Below are positions 13,720 to 20,474 of a DNA stretch of 20,474 nt, piece by piece. Numbering within the stretch: position 1 is the stretch's first letter; each line of letters starts with the position of its first letter. Both the position numbers and the translations under genes were made by a program. Source of the stretch: JADLEX01 sp964586775 (lineage in GTDB: Bacteria > Lernaellota > Lernaellaia > JACKCT01); assembly GCA_964586775.1 (NCBI GenBank), contig CAZPJD010000200.1, forward strand, positions 1 to 20,474. The letters are read 5' to 3'. Under the pieces are notes generated by a model, which did not search any database, was not told the DNA's origin, and was given only the letters and a program-made list of their open reading frames with translations.

Positions 13720-14924
13720 TCGTCGAAGAAATCGGCGACGCTGGAAATGTCATCGGGCGACGGATCATAGGCGACGCGAAAGCGGGGCGGAGCATCTCGT
13801 GGCACCGGTGGCTGCCCGGGTTCGTAATTCCCGTTGATAACCGGATGAAACCGCCAGATTGCCGGTGCCATTGCGTGAGAGAATGAACCATCCGGAAGAT
13901 GGTCGACATACGTGGAATACGAATCGTAGACGTGCGCCTCGATTAGGGGGTCGATGATCGCACTCAGGTTCGTCGACACGGCTCCGCCAGAGTGCCCGTA
14001 GGTTCCGACGCGTCCTATGGCCTCAAAACCGTCCAGCATGCGTGTGACGATCAGGTGCTCGTAGACCTGGAGGGCAATGAGTGACGCTCCGTCGAGGAGA
14101 AGGGATCGTGAGATCTCGCCCTCGCGGGCGTTCATGCACATGGCGCGCGCCGCGTGCATATACAGGCCGAATCCCCGTTCCACAAATTGTGCGCCGGACG
14201 CATTTTCGAACATGGCAATGGGACTGCCCCCGTGCCCGTGAACAGCCAGGATCGCCGGCGTGGGCCGCGCGGCGTTTCGCGGCATCAGGAGCCACCCCGC
14301 GAATTTCCCGACGATGGGGTTGTCGATCACGACGACTTCCGAACACACGTCGTCCATCACCGATTGGTCCACGATGGTCACGTTGATGGGAGAGGACAGC
14401 GATTCGCCCAAGAGCCGTGAGATGGAGAGAGCGTCGTCGAGCGCGGCAGCGAGATCGTCCCGCGACATCGGTTGTGTCACGAGCGGACCGAAGGCGCGCG
14501 CGGGATCGCGGATTTGTGCGGCGAGCGCACCCTCATCCAACCGCCGAAGGCGCCACGTCTCGATTCGCTCGGCGAAACGAAAATATTCGGAAGCGCAATC
14601 GCCGCAGGCGAGGGGAATCTCGTGATCCTCGTTAAAAAGGCAGGGATCGCGAAATCGAAGGTCGAAGTGAAGACGTACCGGCGAGTCCAGGCCGAGCTTG
14701 TTGACCCACCCACAAACCTGATCGAATTCCGGATCGGGGTCTCCGGTAGCGACACGTGGGGACAGGCGGGGATCGATCCGGGTGGGGGAAAGGACGACAA
14801 GACTCCCCATCCGGATCCATGACGAAACCGCGGCGACGGAGCAGGCGACCCCCAGAATGATCGCGACCAACAGCAAGATGGCGTGGGTCCCTCTTGAACG
14901 CGCCTGCCGAAAGGAATCGATCAT
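13698..14924 (-). CDS. Membrane-anchored alpha/beta hydrolase
   Basis: The 408-residue protein starts at the ATG ending at 14924; the ribosome binding site is weak. Residues 15-36 form one hydrophobic helix without a good lipobox, so an inner-membrane anchor or uncleaved signal is likely, with the enzyme outside. The hydrolase core begins near 205: AILAVHGHGGSP (225-235) is the oxyanion-hole strand and GTYGHSGGAVS (307-317) is the nucleophile elbow with Ser312. Acid and histidine residues would follow, for example in the SPDDISSVADFFDDH tail, but the pattern is less certain. The 190-residue N-terminal part is not recognised. Substrate unknown; acetyl-xylan-esterase-like or peptidase S9-like relatives are possible. 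By eye its base composition is less GC-extreme than its neighbours and it lies between two copies of a 55-bp repeat, which suggests it arrived by insertion. Confidence 0.85.
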   Translation of the reverse strand: MIDSFRQARSRGTHAILLLVAIILGVACSVAAVSSWIRMGSLVVLSPTRIDPRLSPRVATGDPDPEFDQVCGWVNKLGLDSPVRLHFDLRFRDPCLFNEDHEIPLACGDCASEYFRFAERIETWRLRRLDEGALAAQIRDPARAFGPLVTQPMSRDDLAAALDDALSISRLLGESLSSPINVTIVDQSVMDDVCSEVVVIDNPIVGKFAGWLLMPRNAARPTPAILAVHGHGGSPIAMFENASGAQFVERGFGLYMHAARAMCMNAREGEISRSLLLDGASLIALQVYEHLIVTRMLDGFEAIGRVGTYGHSGGAVSTNLSAIIDPLIEAHVYDSYSTYVDHLPDGSFSHAMAPAIWRFHPVINGNYEPGQPPVPRDAPPRFRVAYDPSPDDISSVADFFDDHLRGER

Positions 14925-15137
14925 GTTTCCGACTTAGCGCATGCGCGAGAACGCGTCCATCAATGACTTGGCGTCGCGAGAGATGGAGAAACTGAACTTG
15001 ATCACAGCCCAAAACGCGGGGCGACCCTGCCCAAGCGCTACGCCGAAAATTGGCGGATACAGGGACGAAAATACGAGTCCGATTCCGGTCGTGTTGGTCG
15101 TGTCTCCCGGTTTCGACCTCGAATGATGGGATAACGA

Positions 15138-15228
15138 TCGACGCCGGGGCGCGGGCATGGCCCTCGCGTGGAAGGACACCGGCGGGCCGTGCGACGTCAG
15201 GGACAGGCGGGAAGCGCGTCGTCGGTAG
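15138..15228 (+). pseudogene. 3'-end remnant of a second copy of the large Asp-rich lipoprotein gene
   Basis: From 15157 the frame reads MALAWKDTGGPCDVRDRR and stops at TAG 15226-15228, matching the last part of the lipoprotein that ends at 13719. Upstream, ATCGACGCCGGG around 15138 also resembles the lipoprotein's ATCGACTCGGG, but with two extra bases that break the frame, and nothing further upstream matches. It is therefore an orphan gene end, presumably the original terminus before the hydrolase segment was inserted. Confidence 0.6.
15157..15211 (+). repeat. 55-bp direct repeat, copy 2
   Basis: It differs from 13612-13666 at two positions. On the minus strand its right part includes the last codons and the stop (15197-15199) of the secreted lipase. 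Copy spacing is 1545 bp. Confidence 0.9.
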
Positions 15229-16678
15229 GGCAATCGCCTCCGCCCGTCGTCGCCCACTCGATCGCGAAGCCGATCCCCGCTGCGGGAAGCCCCATGTGAT
15301 CGATCCCGGCAAACGCACAGCTCTTTACGTCAATGCCCGCGGCGACCATGTCGTCATACAGGCACGCCTGCTCGGTCGGCAGCCGCTGCACGTCGTCGAG
15401 GCCGGAGATCATCAGCACCGGCGCGCCGTCCGCGTCCATCGGCACGTCGTTTTCGGCGGTCCATTGTGTGTAGGCCGCCGCCCGCGCGGTGCAATCGGCC
15501 GCGTCGTTCAGGCAGTCCACGACCTCCTCGCGAAACGTCGGCTCGGCCATCTCGCCGATCGTGTCGGGCGGTGTGTAGTCGGCGGTCGGCGTCGCCAGCG
15601 TCGCCGTGATGCCATATACGCACTGCGTCTCGATCGATTCGATCACCGTTGCCGCGATATCCGGCGCGAAAGGCTCCGCGACGTGATCCTCGCCGAAGAG
15701 GTTGGCGAACGCTGCGTAGAGTGCCAGCGCGGCGACCATGCGCGTGACCCCCGCGCCGGTGTCGATCGGCCAGTTGGGCAGGCGGAAGGCGTTGGCCGAG
15801 TTGCCATCGGGGTAATCCCCGGCGAAAGAGATCGCCGCGATGAGCGCGAGATCGGGCTCGCCGTCGATGGCCATGCGGGCCTGCGTGCCGAGCGCCGCGC
15901 CGCCGCCCTGGCTGTGGCCGGTCACGATCACGCGGCCATCGAGCGCGCCGGGGGTGGTCGCGCGCATCGCGGCGCGGGCCGCGTCGATCACGGAACGCAC
16001 CGTGTCGGGCATCGAGCCGTAGCCCTGCGTGCCCTCGTTGCCCATGCCCGCGTAGTCGGGCGCGATGACCGGCAGCCCCGCGGCGACCCACGGCACGATC
16101 AGGTCCTCGCTCGGGCGGGGCGTGGTGGACGGCGCGCAAAAATCCGCGAGCCCCACGGTGCCGTGGGCGACGGCAACGACGGGCAGCGGTCCGGGGGGAG
16201 GCGTGTCGGGCAGCAGCAACAGCGCGGTGCCCACGCCCGCGACGCCGTCGCGCCGCAGGGCGCGATACGCGATGCGGTACGAGCGATAGCCGCTCGACAC
16301 CGTCACTCCGTCGATCTCGGCTAAACGCTCTGCGACCTCGGTCGCATCCACGGCTTCGTCGGGAGCGCAGCGTACGATCGCACCTCGCTCGCCGTCGTCG
16401 AAGAACGGCAGATCGCCGGGCGTGACATACACGTCGTCTTTGGAGTCGGCGCACGCGACGGCGAGATCCGGCGGCGGCGCGTCGTCGTCGTCGTCGATCG
16501 CATCGTCATCGGAATCGTCATCGTCCGATGCGTCGTCATCCATCGCCGAGTCATCGTCGGTGGAGTCGTCGTGGTCCATCGAATCGCCGCGATCGTCCGA
16601 TTCGCCGTCTGCGCCGCAGCCGGTAACCAGAGCGAGCAAAGCCACGGCGATCGTCATCGCACGAGTTGCTGCGCGCAT
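15197..16678 (-). CDS. Asp-rich lipoprotein, secretory-lipase-like alpha/beta hydrolase
   Basis: The 493-residue protein starts at the ATG ending at 16678. Its signal ends in the lipobox LVTGC (Cys21), followed by an Asp-rich linker (28-67) like that of the lipoprotein at 11467. The hydrolase domain spans about 80-480: VVAVAHGTVGLADF (oxyanion region near 167-180), VIAPDYAGMGNEGTQGY (204-220), then VIVTGHSQGGGAALG (250-264) with nucleophile Ser256. SGLDDVQRLP (Asp428 or Asp429) and FAGIDHMGLP (His461) complete a plausible catalytic triad. The pattern fits LIP-type secretory lipases and related esterases. Pairs of Cys (for example 76/104 and 389/396) suggest disulfides and an extracytoplasmic site. 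The C-terminus ALPACP with its stop lies in the 55-bp repeat. Substrate is unknown; an ester of lipid or polymer origin is likely. Confidence 0.9.
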   Translation of the reverse strand: MRAATRAMTIAVALLALVTGCGADGESDDRGDSMDHDDSTDDDSAMDDDASDDDDSDDDAIDDDDDAPPPDLAVACADSKDDVYVTPGDLPFFDDGERGAIVRCAPDEAVDATEVAERLAEIDGVTVSSGYRSYRIAYRALRRDGVAGVGTALLLLPDTPPPGPLPVVAVAHGTVGLADFCAPSTTPRPSEDLIVPWVAAGLPVIAPDYAGMGNEGTQGYGSMPDTVRSVIDAARAAMRATTPGALDGRVIVTGHSQGGGAALGTQARMAIDGEPDLALIAAISFAGDYPDGNSANAFRLPNWPIDTGAGVTRMVAALALYAAFANLFGEDHVAEPFAPDIAATVIESIETQCVYGITATLATPTADYTPPDTIGEMAEPTFREEVVDCLNDAADCTARAAAYTQWTAENDVPMDADGAPVLMISGLDDVQRLPTEQACLYDDMVAAGIDVKSCAFAGIDHMGLPAAGIGFAIEWATTGGGDCPTDDALPACP

Positions 16679-16711
16679 ACGAAATGTCCCTCTCCGAATA
16701 TCCGGGATGAT

Positions 16712-16752
16712 AACACCGCGCCCCCGGCCTTGGCGACCGGGGGCGTGTTTTT
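16712..16752. terminator. GC-rich hairpin with T-run between two lipoprotein genes
   Basis: GCCCCCGG (16720-16727) pairs with CCGGGGGC (16737-16744); AACAC and GTGTT extend the stem beyond a 3-nt bulge, and a TTTTT run follows on the plus strand (16748-16752). It sits 17 bp after the stop of the minus-strand lipoprotein at 16769 and before the lipase start. On the minus strand the T-run is poor, so it is either a weak terminator for that gene or a block to antisense transcription. Confidence 0.45.
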
Positions 16753-16768
16753 CGGGTTGCCCGCGGAG

Positions 16769-17767
16769 TTACTCGGTCCACCAGTTCGCGAGCGCGAAGC
16801 CGTTGCCGAAGGTGTCGCGCTTCAGATAGATCCCCTGCACACGCCCGTTGTGGCCGCTCGCGTCGTCAAGCCAGTCGAGATCAAAAGCGCCCGACTGTTC
16901 CTCGTCCGGCGTGTCCGTATACGTTCCTTCGAGAAGGCCCATGAAGTTTCCGTCCACGTCGATGTATTTGCCCTTGACCGCGCCGGTCGTGTCGGAATCG
17001 GGGATGTAGCGGCAGCGGGTGTGACCGTAAAGTTCCCCGTCGCCGCTCTCCCACTTGGCTTTCAGCACGCCGCCCTCTCGTTCGGGCAGGTCGCGCCAAC
17101 GACCGCTCACGAAACCGCTGCCCTCACCGGTCGAAAGGTGCGACGCGATCGCCACGTGATCGTCGTCATTGCCGGTCGGCTCGAGCAGGAGCAGGTTGAG
17201 CAATTCCGTCACGGACAGATCCCGCGTATAGGGACCGATCCCGATGTGCAGGAAATTCTCGTCGTCGGCCGTCGCTCCCGGCTCGAGACGCAGCACGAGG
17301 CCGTCGTAGTGGGGCCGGATGTTGCTGTGCCACGCGACCAGCGTCGGATCCTCGCGCGTTTCGATCTCCGTATCCCAGAAGTCGAACATCACGGTCCGCT
17401 CGATCACGAGCAGGCCGTCGTCGATGCGGATCTCGCCCGAGTAATCGAACGCATCCTCCTGGTCGGGATCGACGATCAGATTGCCCCACAGAACGCGGAT
17501 GTGGATCGTGTCGCCGATCGACTGCGTCGTGATCTGGTCGGCGAAGGGATCGGGGTAGATCTCGTCCTCGACCATGCCGAGGATCTCCTCGTCGCCGAAC
17601 CCGGGCTCTTCGTCCGAGGTGTTGTAGTACGAGCCGAATCCGCCCGAATCGCCGCTGTCCGCGTATTCGCCGCGCTCGGACTCTTCGTCGTTTCCACCGC
17701 AACCAAGGGCCAACACGGTCACCGCAAAACTTAGCAAGAGCCCGAATCGAGGCCGTCGTCGTCGCAT
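16769..17767 (-). CDS. Beta-rich lipoprotein with repeated Gly-x-Tyr/Trp motifs
   Basis: The 332-residue protein starts at the ATG ending at 17767, which has GGGAG at good spacing; a TTG 18 nt upstream is less likely. The signal ends in LALGC (Cys23), giving a lipoprotein, and residues 24-65 are acidic and rich in Ser and Gly. The middle part (75-190) is predicted beta by its alternation (TIHIRVLWGNLIVDP, GLLVIERTVMFDFWD). The C-terminal 110 residues hold about five short repeats of the type G-x-x-x-G-x-[WY]: GFVSGRW, GVLKAKW, GAVKGKY, GLLEGTY and GRVQGIY, ending in ALANWWTE. This looks like a surface beta-sheet or beta-solenoid unit; no enzyme motif is seen. The family is not recognised. It shares the strand with the lipase but a hairpin separates them. 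Confidence 0.85.
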   Translation of the reverse strand: MRRRRPRFGLLLSFAVTVLALGCGGNDEESERGEYADSGDSGGFGSYYNTSDEEPGFGDEEILGMVEDEIYPDPFADQITTQSIGDTIHIRVLWGNLIVDPDQEDAFDYSGEIRIDDGLLVIERTVMFDFWDTEIETREDPTLVAWHSNIRPHYDGLVLRLEPGATADDENFLHIGIGPYTRDLSVTELLNLLLLEPTGNDDDHVAIASHLSTGEGSGFVSGRWRDLPEREGGVLKAKWESGDGELYGHTRCRYIPDSDTTGAVKGKYIDVDGNFMGLLEGTYTDTPDEEQSGAFDLDWLDDASGHNGRVQGIYLKRDTFGNGFALANWWTE

Positions 17768-17873
17768 CGCCGTTCTCCCTTTCAAGACGGTTCATGACAG
17801 GGACACGGTCGACGATCGAAAGGTTAAGCGGGCGAAGGAGACGCGCGAAGGGAAACGGTCCGGGGCCGGTCTT

Positions 17874-18350
17874 CTAGCGATAGACCACGTCGAGGATTTC
17901 GAGGCTGCGCGTGCCGCCGGGGACCTCGATGTCGACGAAGTCGTGCTTGGACTTGCCAATCAGGTGGCGGGCGATGGGCGACTTGACGGAGAGCCGGCCG
18001 TTTTCGGTGTCGGCTTCGAACTCGCCCACGATCTGGTATTCGAACTCTTCATCGGTGTTCAGATCCAGCAGACGCACGATCGCGCCGAAGACGATCCGGT
18101 CGCCGTGGATGGTGGAGGTGTCGATGACCTGCGCGGTGGTGAGCAGCGCTTGAAGCTGGCCGATGCGCGCCTCGAGCATGCCCTGCGCGTCCTTGGCCGC
18201 GTGGTACTCGGCGTTTTCGGACAAATCGCCGTGCTCGCGCGCGACGCCGATCGCCTTCGATGCCTTGGGCCGCTCGAATTTCACGAGTTGGTCCAGCGTC
18301 TGCTTGAGACGCTCGAAGCCGTGTTTGGTGATCGGAGACCGATCGGACAT
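17874..18350 (-). CDS. greA: Transcript cleavage / elongation factor GreA
   Basis: With the ATG at 18350 (GGGAG five bases upstream) the product is exactly 158 residues, the usual GreA length. The N-terminal coiled coil is clear: ITKHGFERLKQTLDQL, then the tip loop with REHGDLSENAEYHAAK, whose acidic residues Asp and Glu enter the polymerase active site. The C-terminal FKBP-like domain contains IVFGAIVRLLDL, YQIVGEFEAD, SVKSPIARHLIGKSKHD and VEVP-like IEVPGG. GreA rescues stalled RNA polymerase by stimulating cleavage of backtracked RNA. The tail is typical of GreA rather than GreB except for some substitutions, so a GreB-like paralogue cannot be fully excluded. It stands alone among exported-protein genes. 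Confidence 0.93.
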   Translation of the reverse strand: MSDRSPITKHGFERLKQTLDQLVKFERPKASKAIGVAREHGDLSENAEYHAAKDAQGMLEARIGQLQALLTTAQVIDTSTIHGDRIVFGAIVRLLDLNTDEEFEYQIVGEFEADTENGRLSVKSPIARHLIGKSKHDFVDIEVPGGTRSLEILDVVYR

Positions 18351-18432
18351 CCCCACTCCCATTCCTGTCAGGGCCGACGCGAACGCGTTTTATGGGTGAT
18401 TTCACTCTGGATTGTCAAGAATCCCGCGCATC

Positions 18433-18467
18433 GAAAAGCGAACGCGGGCCAGACAGCCCGCGTTCGC
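18433..18467 (-). terminator. Intrinsic terminator after the small Asp-rich protein gene
   Basis: A perfect 12-bp stem (18438-18449 with 18456-18467), a 6-nt loop and, on the minus strand, a following TTTT (complement of 18434-18437). It begins 23 bp after the stop of the minus-strand gene at 18491 and lies upstream of greA, separating the two transcripts. Confidence 0.85.
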
Positions 18468-18490
18468 GTGAAACCGGATTTCGAATTGGA

Positions 18491-18865
18491 TCAGCAGCCG
18501 CAGCAGCCGCCGTCGTCATCATCGTCATCGCCGCCGTCCGACGCGTCGTCGTCGCCGCTGTCGTCGTCGCCGCCCGCGTCGTCGTCGCCCGTGTCGTCAT
18601 CCGAGTCGTCGTCGTCGCCCGAGGTGACGATGGTGAGCGCGTCGGCCAGCGTGCCGTAGAGCATGTCGTCCGTTCCCCATCCGCCTTCCACGTCGCTGTC
18701 GAGCTTCGTGAGGATGTGGATGTTGCCGTTCGCGTCTTCCAGCACGCGCGTGTGCATGTAGCCGTAACTGTTGTTCTCGTCATCCGGATTCAGCGTGATG
18801 ACCGCCGCCAATGCCGGCACGGCGAACAGAACGCACAACGCCGCGAGCACGATTCCTCGTTTCAT
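18491..18865 (-). CDS. Small exported Asp-rich protein with C-terminal Cys cluster
   Basis: The 124-residue protein has GGAGG before its ATG. Residues 1-20 are a signal peptide with an AxA-type cleavage site (PALA before Ala21). A short folded part (21-82) includes HTRVLEDANGNIHILTKL and DDMLYGTLADALTIV. From 84 to 118 it is almost only Asp, Ser and Gly, and it ends GGCCGC. The middle may form a small beta domain or bind a partner. The acidic tail could bind calcium, and the terminal cysteines could be lipidated, bind metal or form disulfides; none of this is established. Such Asp-run proteins also occur at 11467 and 15197 in this window. The gene has its own terminator and is divergent from mltA. 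Function unknown. Confidence 0.8.
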   Translation of the reverse strand: MKRGIVLAALCVLFAVPALAAVITLNPDDENNSYGYMHTRVLEDANGNIHILTKLDSDVEGGWGTDDMLYGTLADALTIVTSGDDDDSDDDTGDDDAGGDDDSGDDDASDGGDDDDDDGGCCGC

Positions 18866-18927
18866 TCGTCCCTCCGATGCGAATTGTCGATCGGACGAAC
18901 GACCGTCGCTCGGCCCCCTTCCGCCTC

Positions 18928-18941
18928 ATGACGTGCGTCAT
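18928..18941. promoter_or_regulatory. Short dyad in the divergent mltA / Asp-rich protein intergenic region
   Basis: ATGACG and CGTCAT form an inverted repeat around a 2-nt centre, midway between two divergent genes (starts at 18865 and 19023). The position suits a regulator site, but arms of only 6 bp can arise by chance and no matching promoter boxes were found. Confidence 0.25.
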
Positions 18942-19022
18942 ATTTGTTCGCATGCGACCGAATTTCCGTCGTTTTTCGTGAGCGATTGTGTTTCGCGATT
19001 CGGGTGCATACCATCGCGCGTC

Positions 19023-20135
19023 ATGCACCGTCGCCTCGTCGCGATCGCCCTCGGAGCGTTGTTTGTCGCCGCCCTCGCCTTGCCCGCATGGGCTTGGGAA
19101 GAGGTGGCGGGGCTTCGTTTCGAGGAGCGGGGCGACCTGCGCGGGCTGCTCCTCGCCCTCGACCGGCAGGCCGCGCATCTGGCCAAATCGCCGGGCACCG
19201 CGGTGCGAATCGGCAACAGCCGCGTCACGCACCGCCAGTTGCTCCATGGCGTGCGCACGCTCCAGCGATTGGTGATGGAATACCCCGACCCGAACGCGCT
19301 CTCCGATCAGGTGAACGCGCACTTTCGCGTGTACCGCACCAGCCACCCCGAGCGCGCGGGCAAAGCGCACTTCACGGCCTATTACGACTCTGTGCTCGAC
19401 GCGTCGCCCGTGCGGGCGGGCGCGTTTCAGTATCCCCTCTACGCGCGACCGGGCGACTTGACCGAAAAAAACGGGCGGTCCTGGCGCAAGGTCGGCGAGG
19501 CGCTGGTGCCCTATTACACGCGCCGCGAAATCGAAGAGGGCGGCGCGCTGGCCGGGCGCGGCCTCGAGATTGCGTGGGTCGCCGATTACGTGGAACTCCA
19601 CTACCTGCACATTCAGGGCTCGGGGCGCCTGCACTTCCCCGACGGGTCGGTGAAAACGGCGCACTTTTCCGGCACCAACGGTTATCCGTTTCAGAGCGCG
19701 GCGAAGCACATGATCGACGCGGGGTTGGCGTCGGGCGGCTATCTCGCGATCAAGGCGTGGATGCGCGAGCATCTGGATGTCGCCATGCCTTTCTTCTGGC
19801 GCAACTCGCGCTTCATCTTCTTTCGCCTCTCCGACGACGAACCCACTGGCTCGGCGGGCATTCCCCTCACCCCGGGACGCACGATCGCCACCGACAAGTC
19901 GATCTATCCCGCGGGCGCGATCGGCTTCGTGCGCTACAGTGCGCCGGTGATGGATGACGCGGGCAAGGTGACCTCGACCGTGATGACCTCGCGGTTCGTC
20001 ACCGATAACGACACGGGCGCGGCGATCGTCGGCCCCGGCCGCGCCGATCTGTACGTCGGCACGGGCGCGCGCGCCGAAGCCCTCGCGGGCGCGACCAACA
20101 CCTTCGGCGAGATGTACTTTCTGATTCCGAGGTGA
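19023..20135 (+). CDS. mltA: Membrane-bound lytic murein transglycosylase A (MltA)
   Basis: The 370-residue protein starts at ATG 19023, directly followed by a signal peptide (HRRLVAIALGALFVAALALPAWAW), which decides the start although no clear ribosome binding site precedes it. The MltA domain is shown by HFTAYYDSVLDASP, YPLYARPGDL, then VELHYLHIQGSGRLHFPDG and SGTNGYPFQS. The C-terminal 3D domain has TDNDTGAAIVGPGRADLYVG, with Asp330 and Asp342 as the likely counterparts of the catalytic pair around Asp308 in E. coli MltA. The enzyme cleaves peptidoglycan between MurNAc and GlcNAc, leaving a 1,6-anhydro end, and acts in the periplasm. No lipobox is evident, so unlike the E. coli protein it may be soluble or anchored otherwise. 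It is monocistronic as far as can be seen. Confidence 0.93.
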   Translation: MHRRLVAIALGALFVAALALPAWAWEEVAGLRFEERGDLRGLLLALDRQAAHLAKSPGTAVRIGNSRVTHRQLLHGVRTLQRLVMEYPDPNALSDQVNAHFRVYRTSHPERAGKAHFTAYYDSVLDASPVRAGAFQYPLYARPGDLTEKNGRSWRKVGEALVPYYTRREIEEGGALAGRGLEIAWVADYVELHYLHIQGSGRLHFPDGSVKTAHFSGTNGYPFQSAAKHMIDAGLASGGYLAIKAWMREHLDVAMPFFWRNSRFIFFRLSDDEPTGSAGIPLTPGRTIATDKSIYPAGAIGFVRYSAPVMDDAGKVTSTVMTSRFVTDNDTGAAIVGPGRADLYVGTGARAEALAGATNTFGEMYFLIPR

Positions 20136-20474
20136 GGGCGACGCATGCTCGATCAAGGGATTGCGGCGCGGGCGACATCGACGCGGGCGCGCTCGCATGG
20201 CGGCGCCGATAGCGGGCTGATTTTCAACGTCCTGCTAACCGAGCCATGGATGGCGAGGCGTTTTTCGCGCCTCTGCCGGGGCGGGAAAAAATGGAGGAAA
20301 TCAAAAACCGCGCTTTTTGATTTCCGGGGGAAAAAGTCCAGGACGGACTCATACTGTCCCCCTCGGAAGGCGAGACACTTGAAAGTGGGTAGAATTGAGC
20401 CGCCGCGCCCGGCGCGCCGGGCCGTCAGAGCCCCGTGCGCGTCCGGCAGGCGGCGGTCGCCCACGGGAGGTGTT
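20136..20474. other. Gene-poor stretch after mltA with two hairpins
   Basis: No convincing gene is seen here. A hairpin at 20252-20277 (GAGGCG with CGCCTC, T-rich loop) and a perfect inverted repeat at 20296-20325 (12-bp A-rich/T-rich arms, 6-nt loop) follow the mltA gene. An open frame on the minus strand (20153-20464) has no ribosome binding site and odd composition. The region around 20331-20400 resembles the low-complexity ends of intergenic repeats or insertion-element remnants, but I cannot name one. Confidence 0.5.
20296..20325. repeat. Perfect inverted repeat, 12-bp arms
   Basis: GGAAATCAAAAA (20296-20307) is exactly complementary to TTTTTGATTTCC (20314-20325) around CCGCGC. The A/T-rich arms stand out in this GC-rich sequence. 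It could act as a bidirectional terminator for mltA and whatever lies downstream. Confidence 0.75.

Noticed and set aside
15050..16324. Plus-strand open frame of over 400 codons opposite the lipase
   Set aside because: Antisense to a well-supported hydrolase; the translation is Arg/Val/His-rich and shows no motif.
18780..20198. Minus-strand open frame opposite mltA
   Set aside because: It is antisense to a clear MltA gene and its start region lies in the mltA 3' flank without a ribosome binding site.
20153..20464. 103-codon minus-strand frame after mltA
   Set aside because: No ribosome binding site, it spans both hairpins, and the translation has no domain or signal.

Overview
The window looks like a piece of chromosome from a high-GC, diderm (outer-membrane) bacterium. 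Pointers are an MltA-type lytic transglycosylase, several lipoprotein signal peptides, a 7Fe FdxA-type ferredoxin and secreted proteins with long aspartate runs. Asp-rich secretome proteins of this kind are familiar from uncultured former-Deltaproteobacteria lineages (for example Lernaellota-like genomes). That placement is inference; no rRNA or tRNA gene is visible to confirm it.

Layout. (1) 1-3262, + strand: a tight operon with the end of mosA, then mosB (the two subunits of the molybdenum storage protein), a lipoprotein with a long Gly-rich linker, and a multi-pass membrane protein that looks like a fused ECF-transporter T plus S component. The last three genes are joined by 4-nt start/stop overlaps. 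(2) 3418-6205: a restriction block with a Vsr-type nick endonuclease (+), an Eco29kI-like GIY-YIG restriction enzyme and its C5-cytosine methyltransferase (both -, overlapping by 8 nt), and a broken DUF1016/YhcG gene (+) starting 54 bp from the methyltransferase start. (3) 6218-8846: a RecA/KaiC-like protein with a long Pro/Arg-rich N-terminus and a decayed Walker A, a PlsC-like acyltransferase and FdxA; the last two are convergent and share a CTAG stop overlap. (4) 9071-11186, - strand: a compact three-gene operon of a 68-aa small protein, an AAA/ABC-type ATPase and a TOPRIM-like protein, resembling two-gene ATPase+TOPRIM phage-defence systems. (5) 11467-18865: a run of secreted and lipoprotein genes, namely a 750-aa Asp-rich lipoprotein, two alpha/beta hydrolases, a beta-rich lipoprotein, GreA and a small Asp-rich exported protein. 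A 55-bp direct repeat brackets one hydrolase gene and marks a duplication or insertion. (6) 19023-20135: mltA, then about 340 bp without a convincing gene.

The best candidates for something undescribed are the mosAB-lipoprotein-membrane protein operon, which would link an intracellular molybdenum store to a dedicated non-ModABC uptake route, and the three-gene ATPase/TOPRIM/small-protein operon, which may be a defence system with an extra component. Both functional proposals are inference from gene order and motifs. No CRISPR array, tRNA, rRNA or intact insertion sequence was seen.
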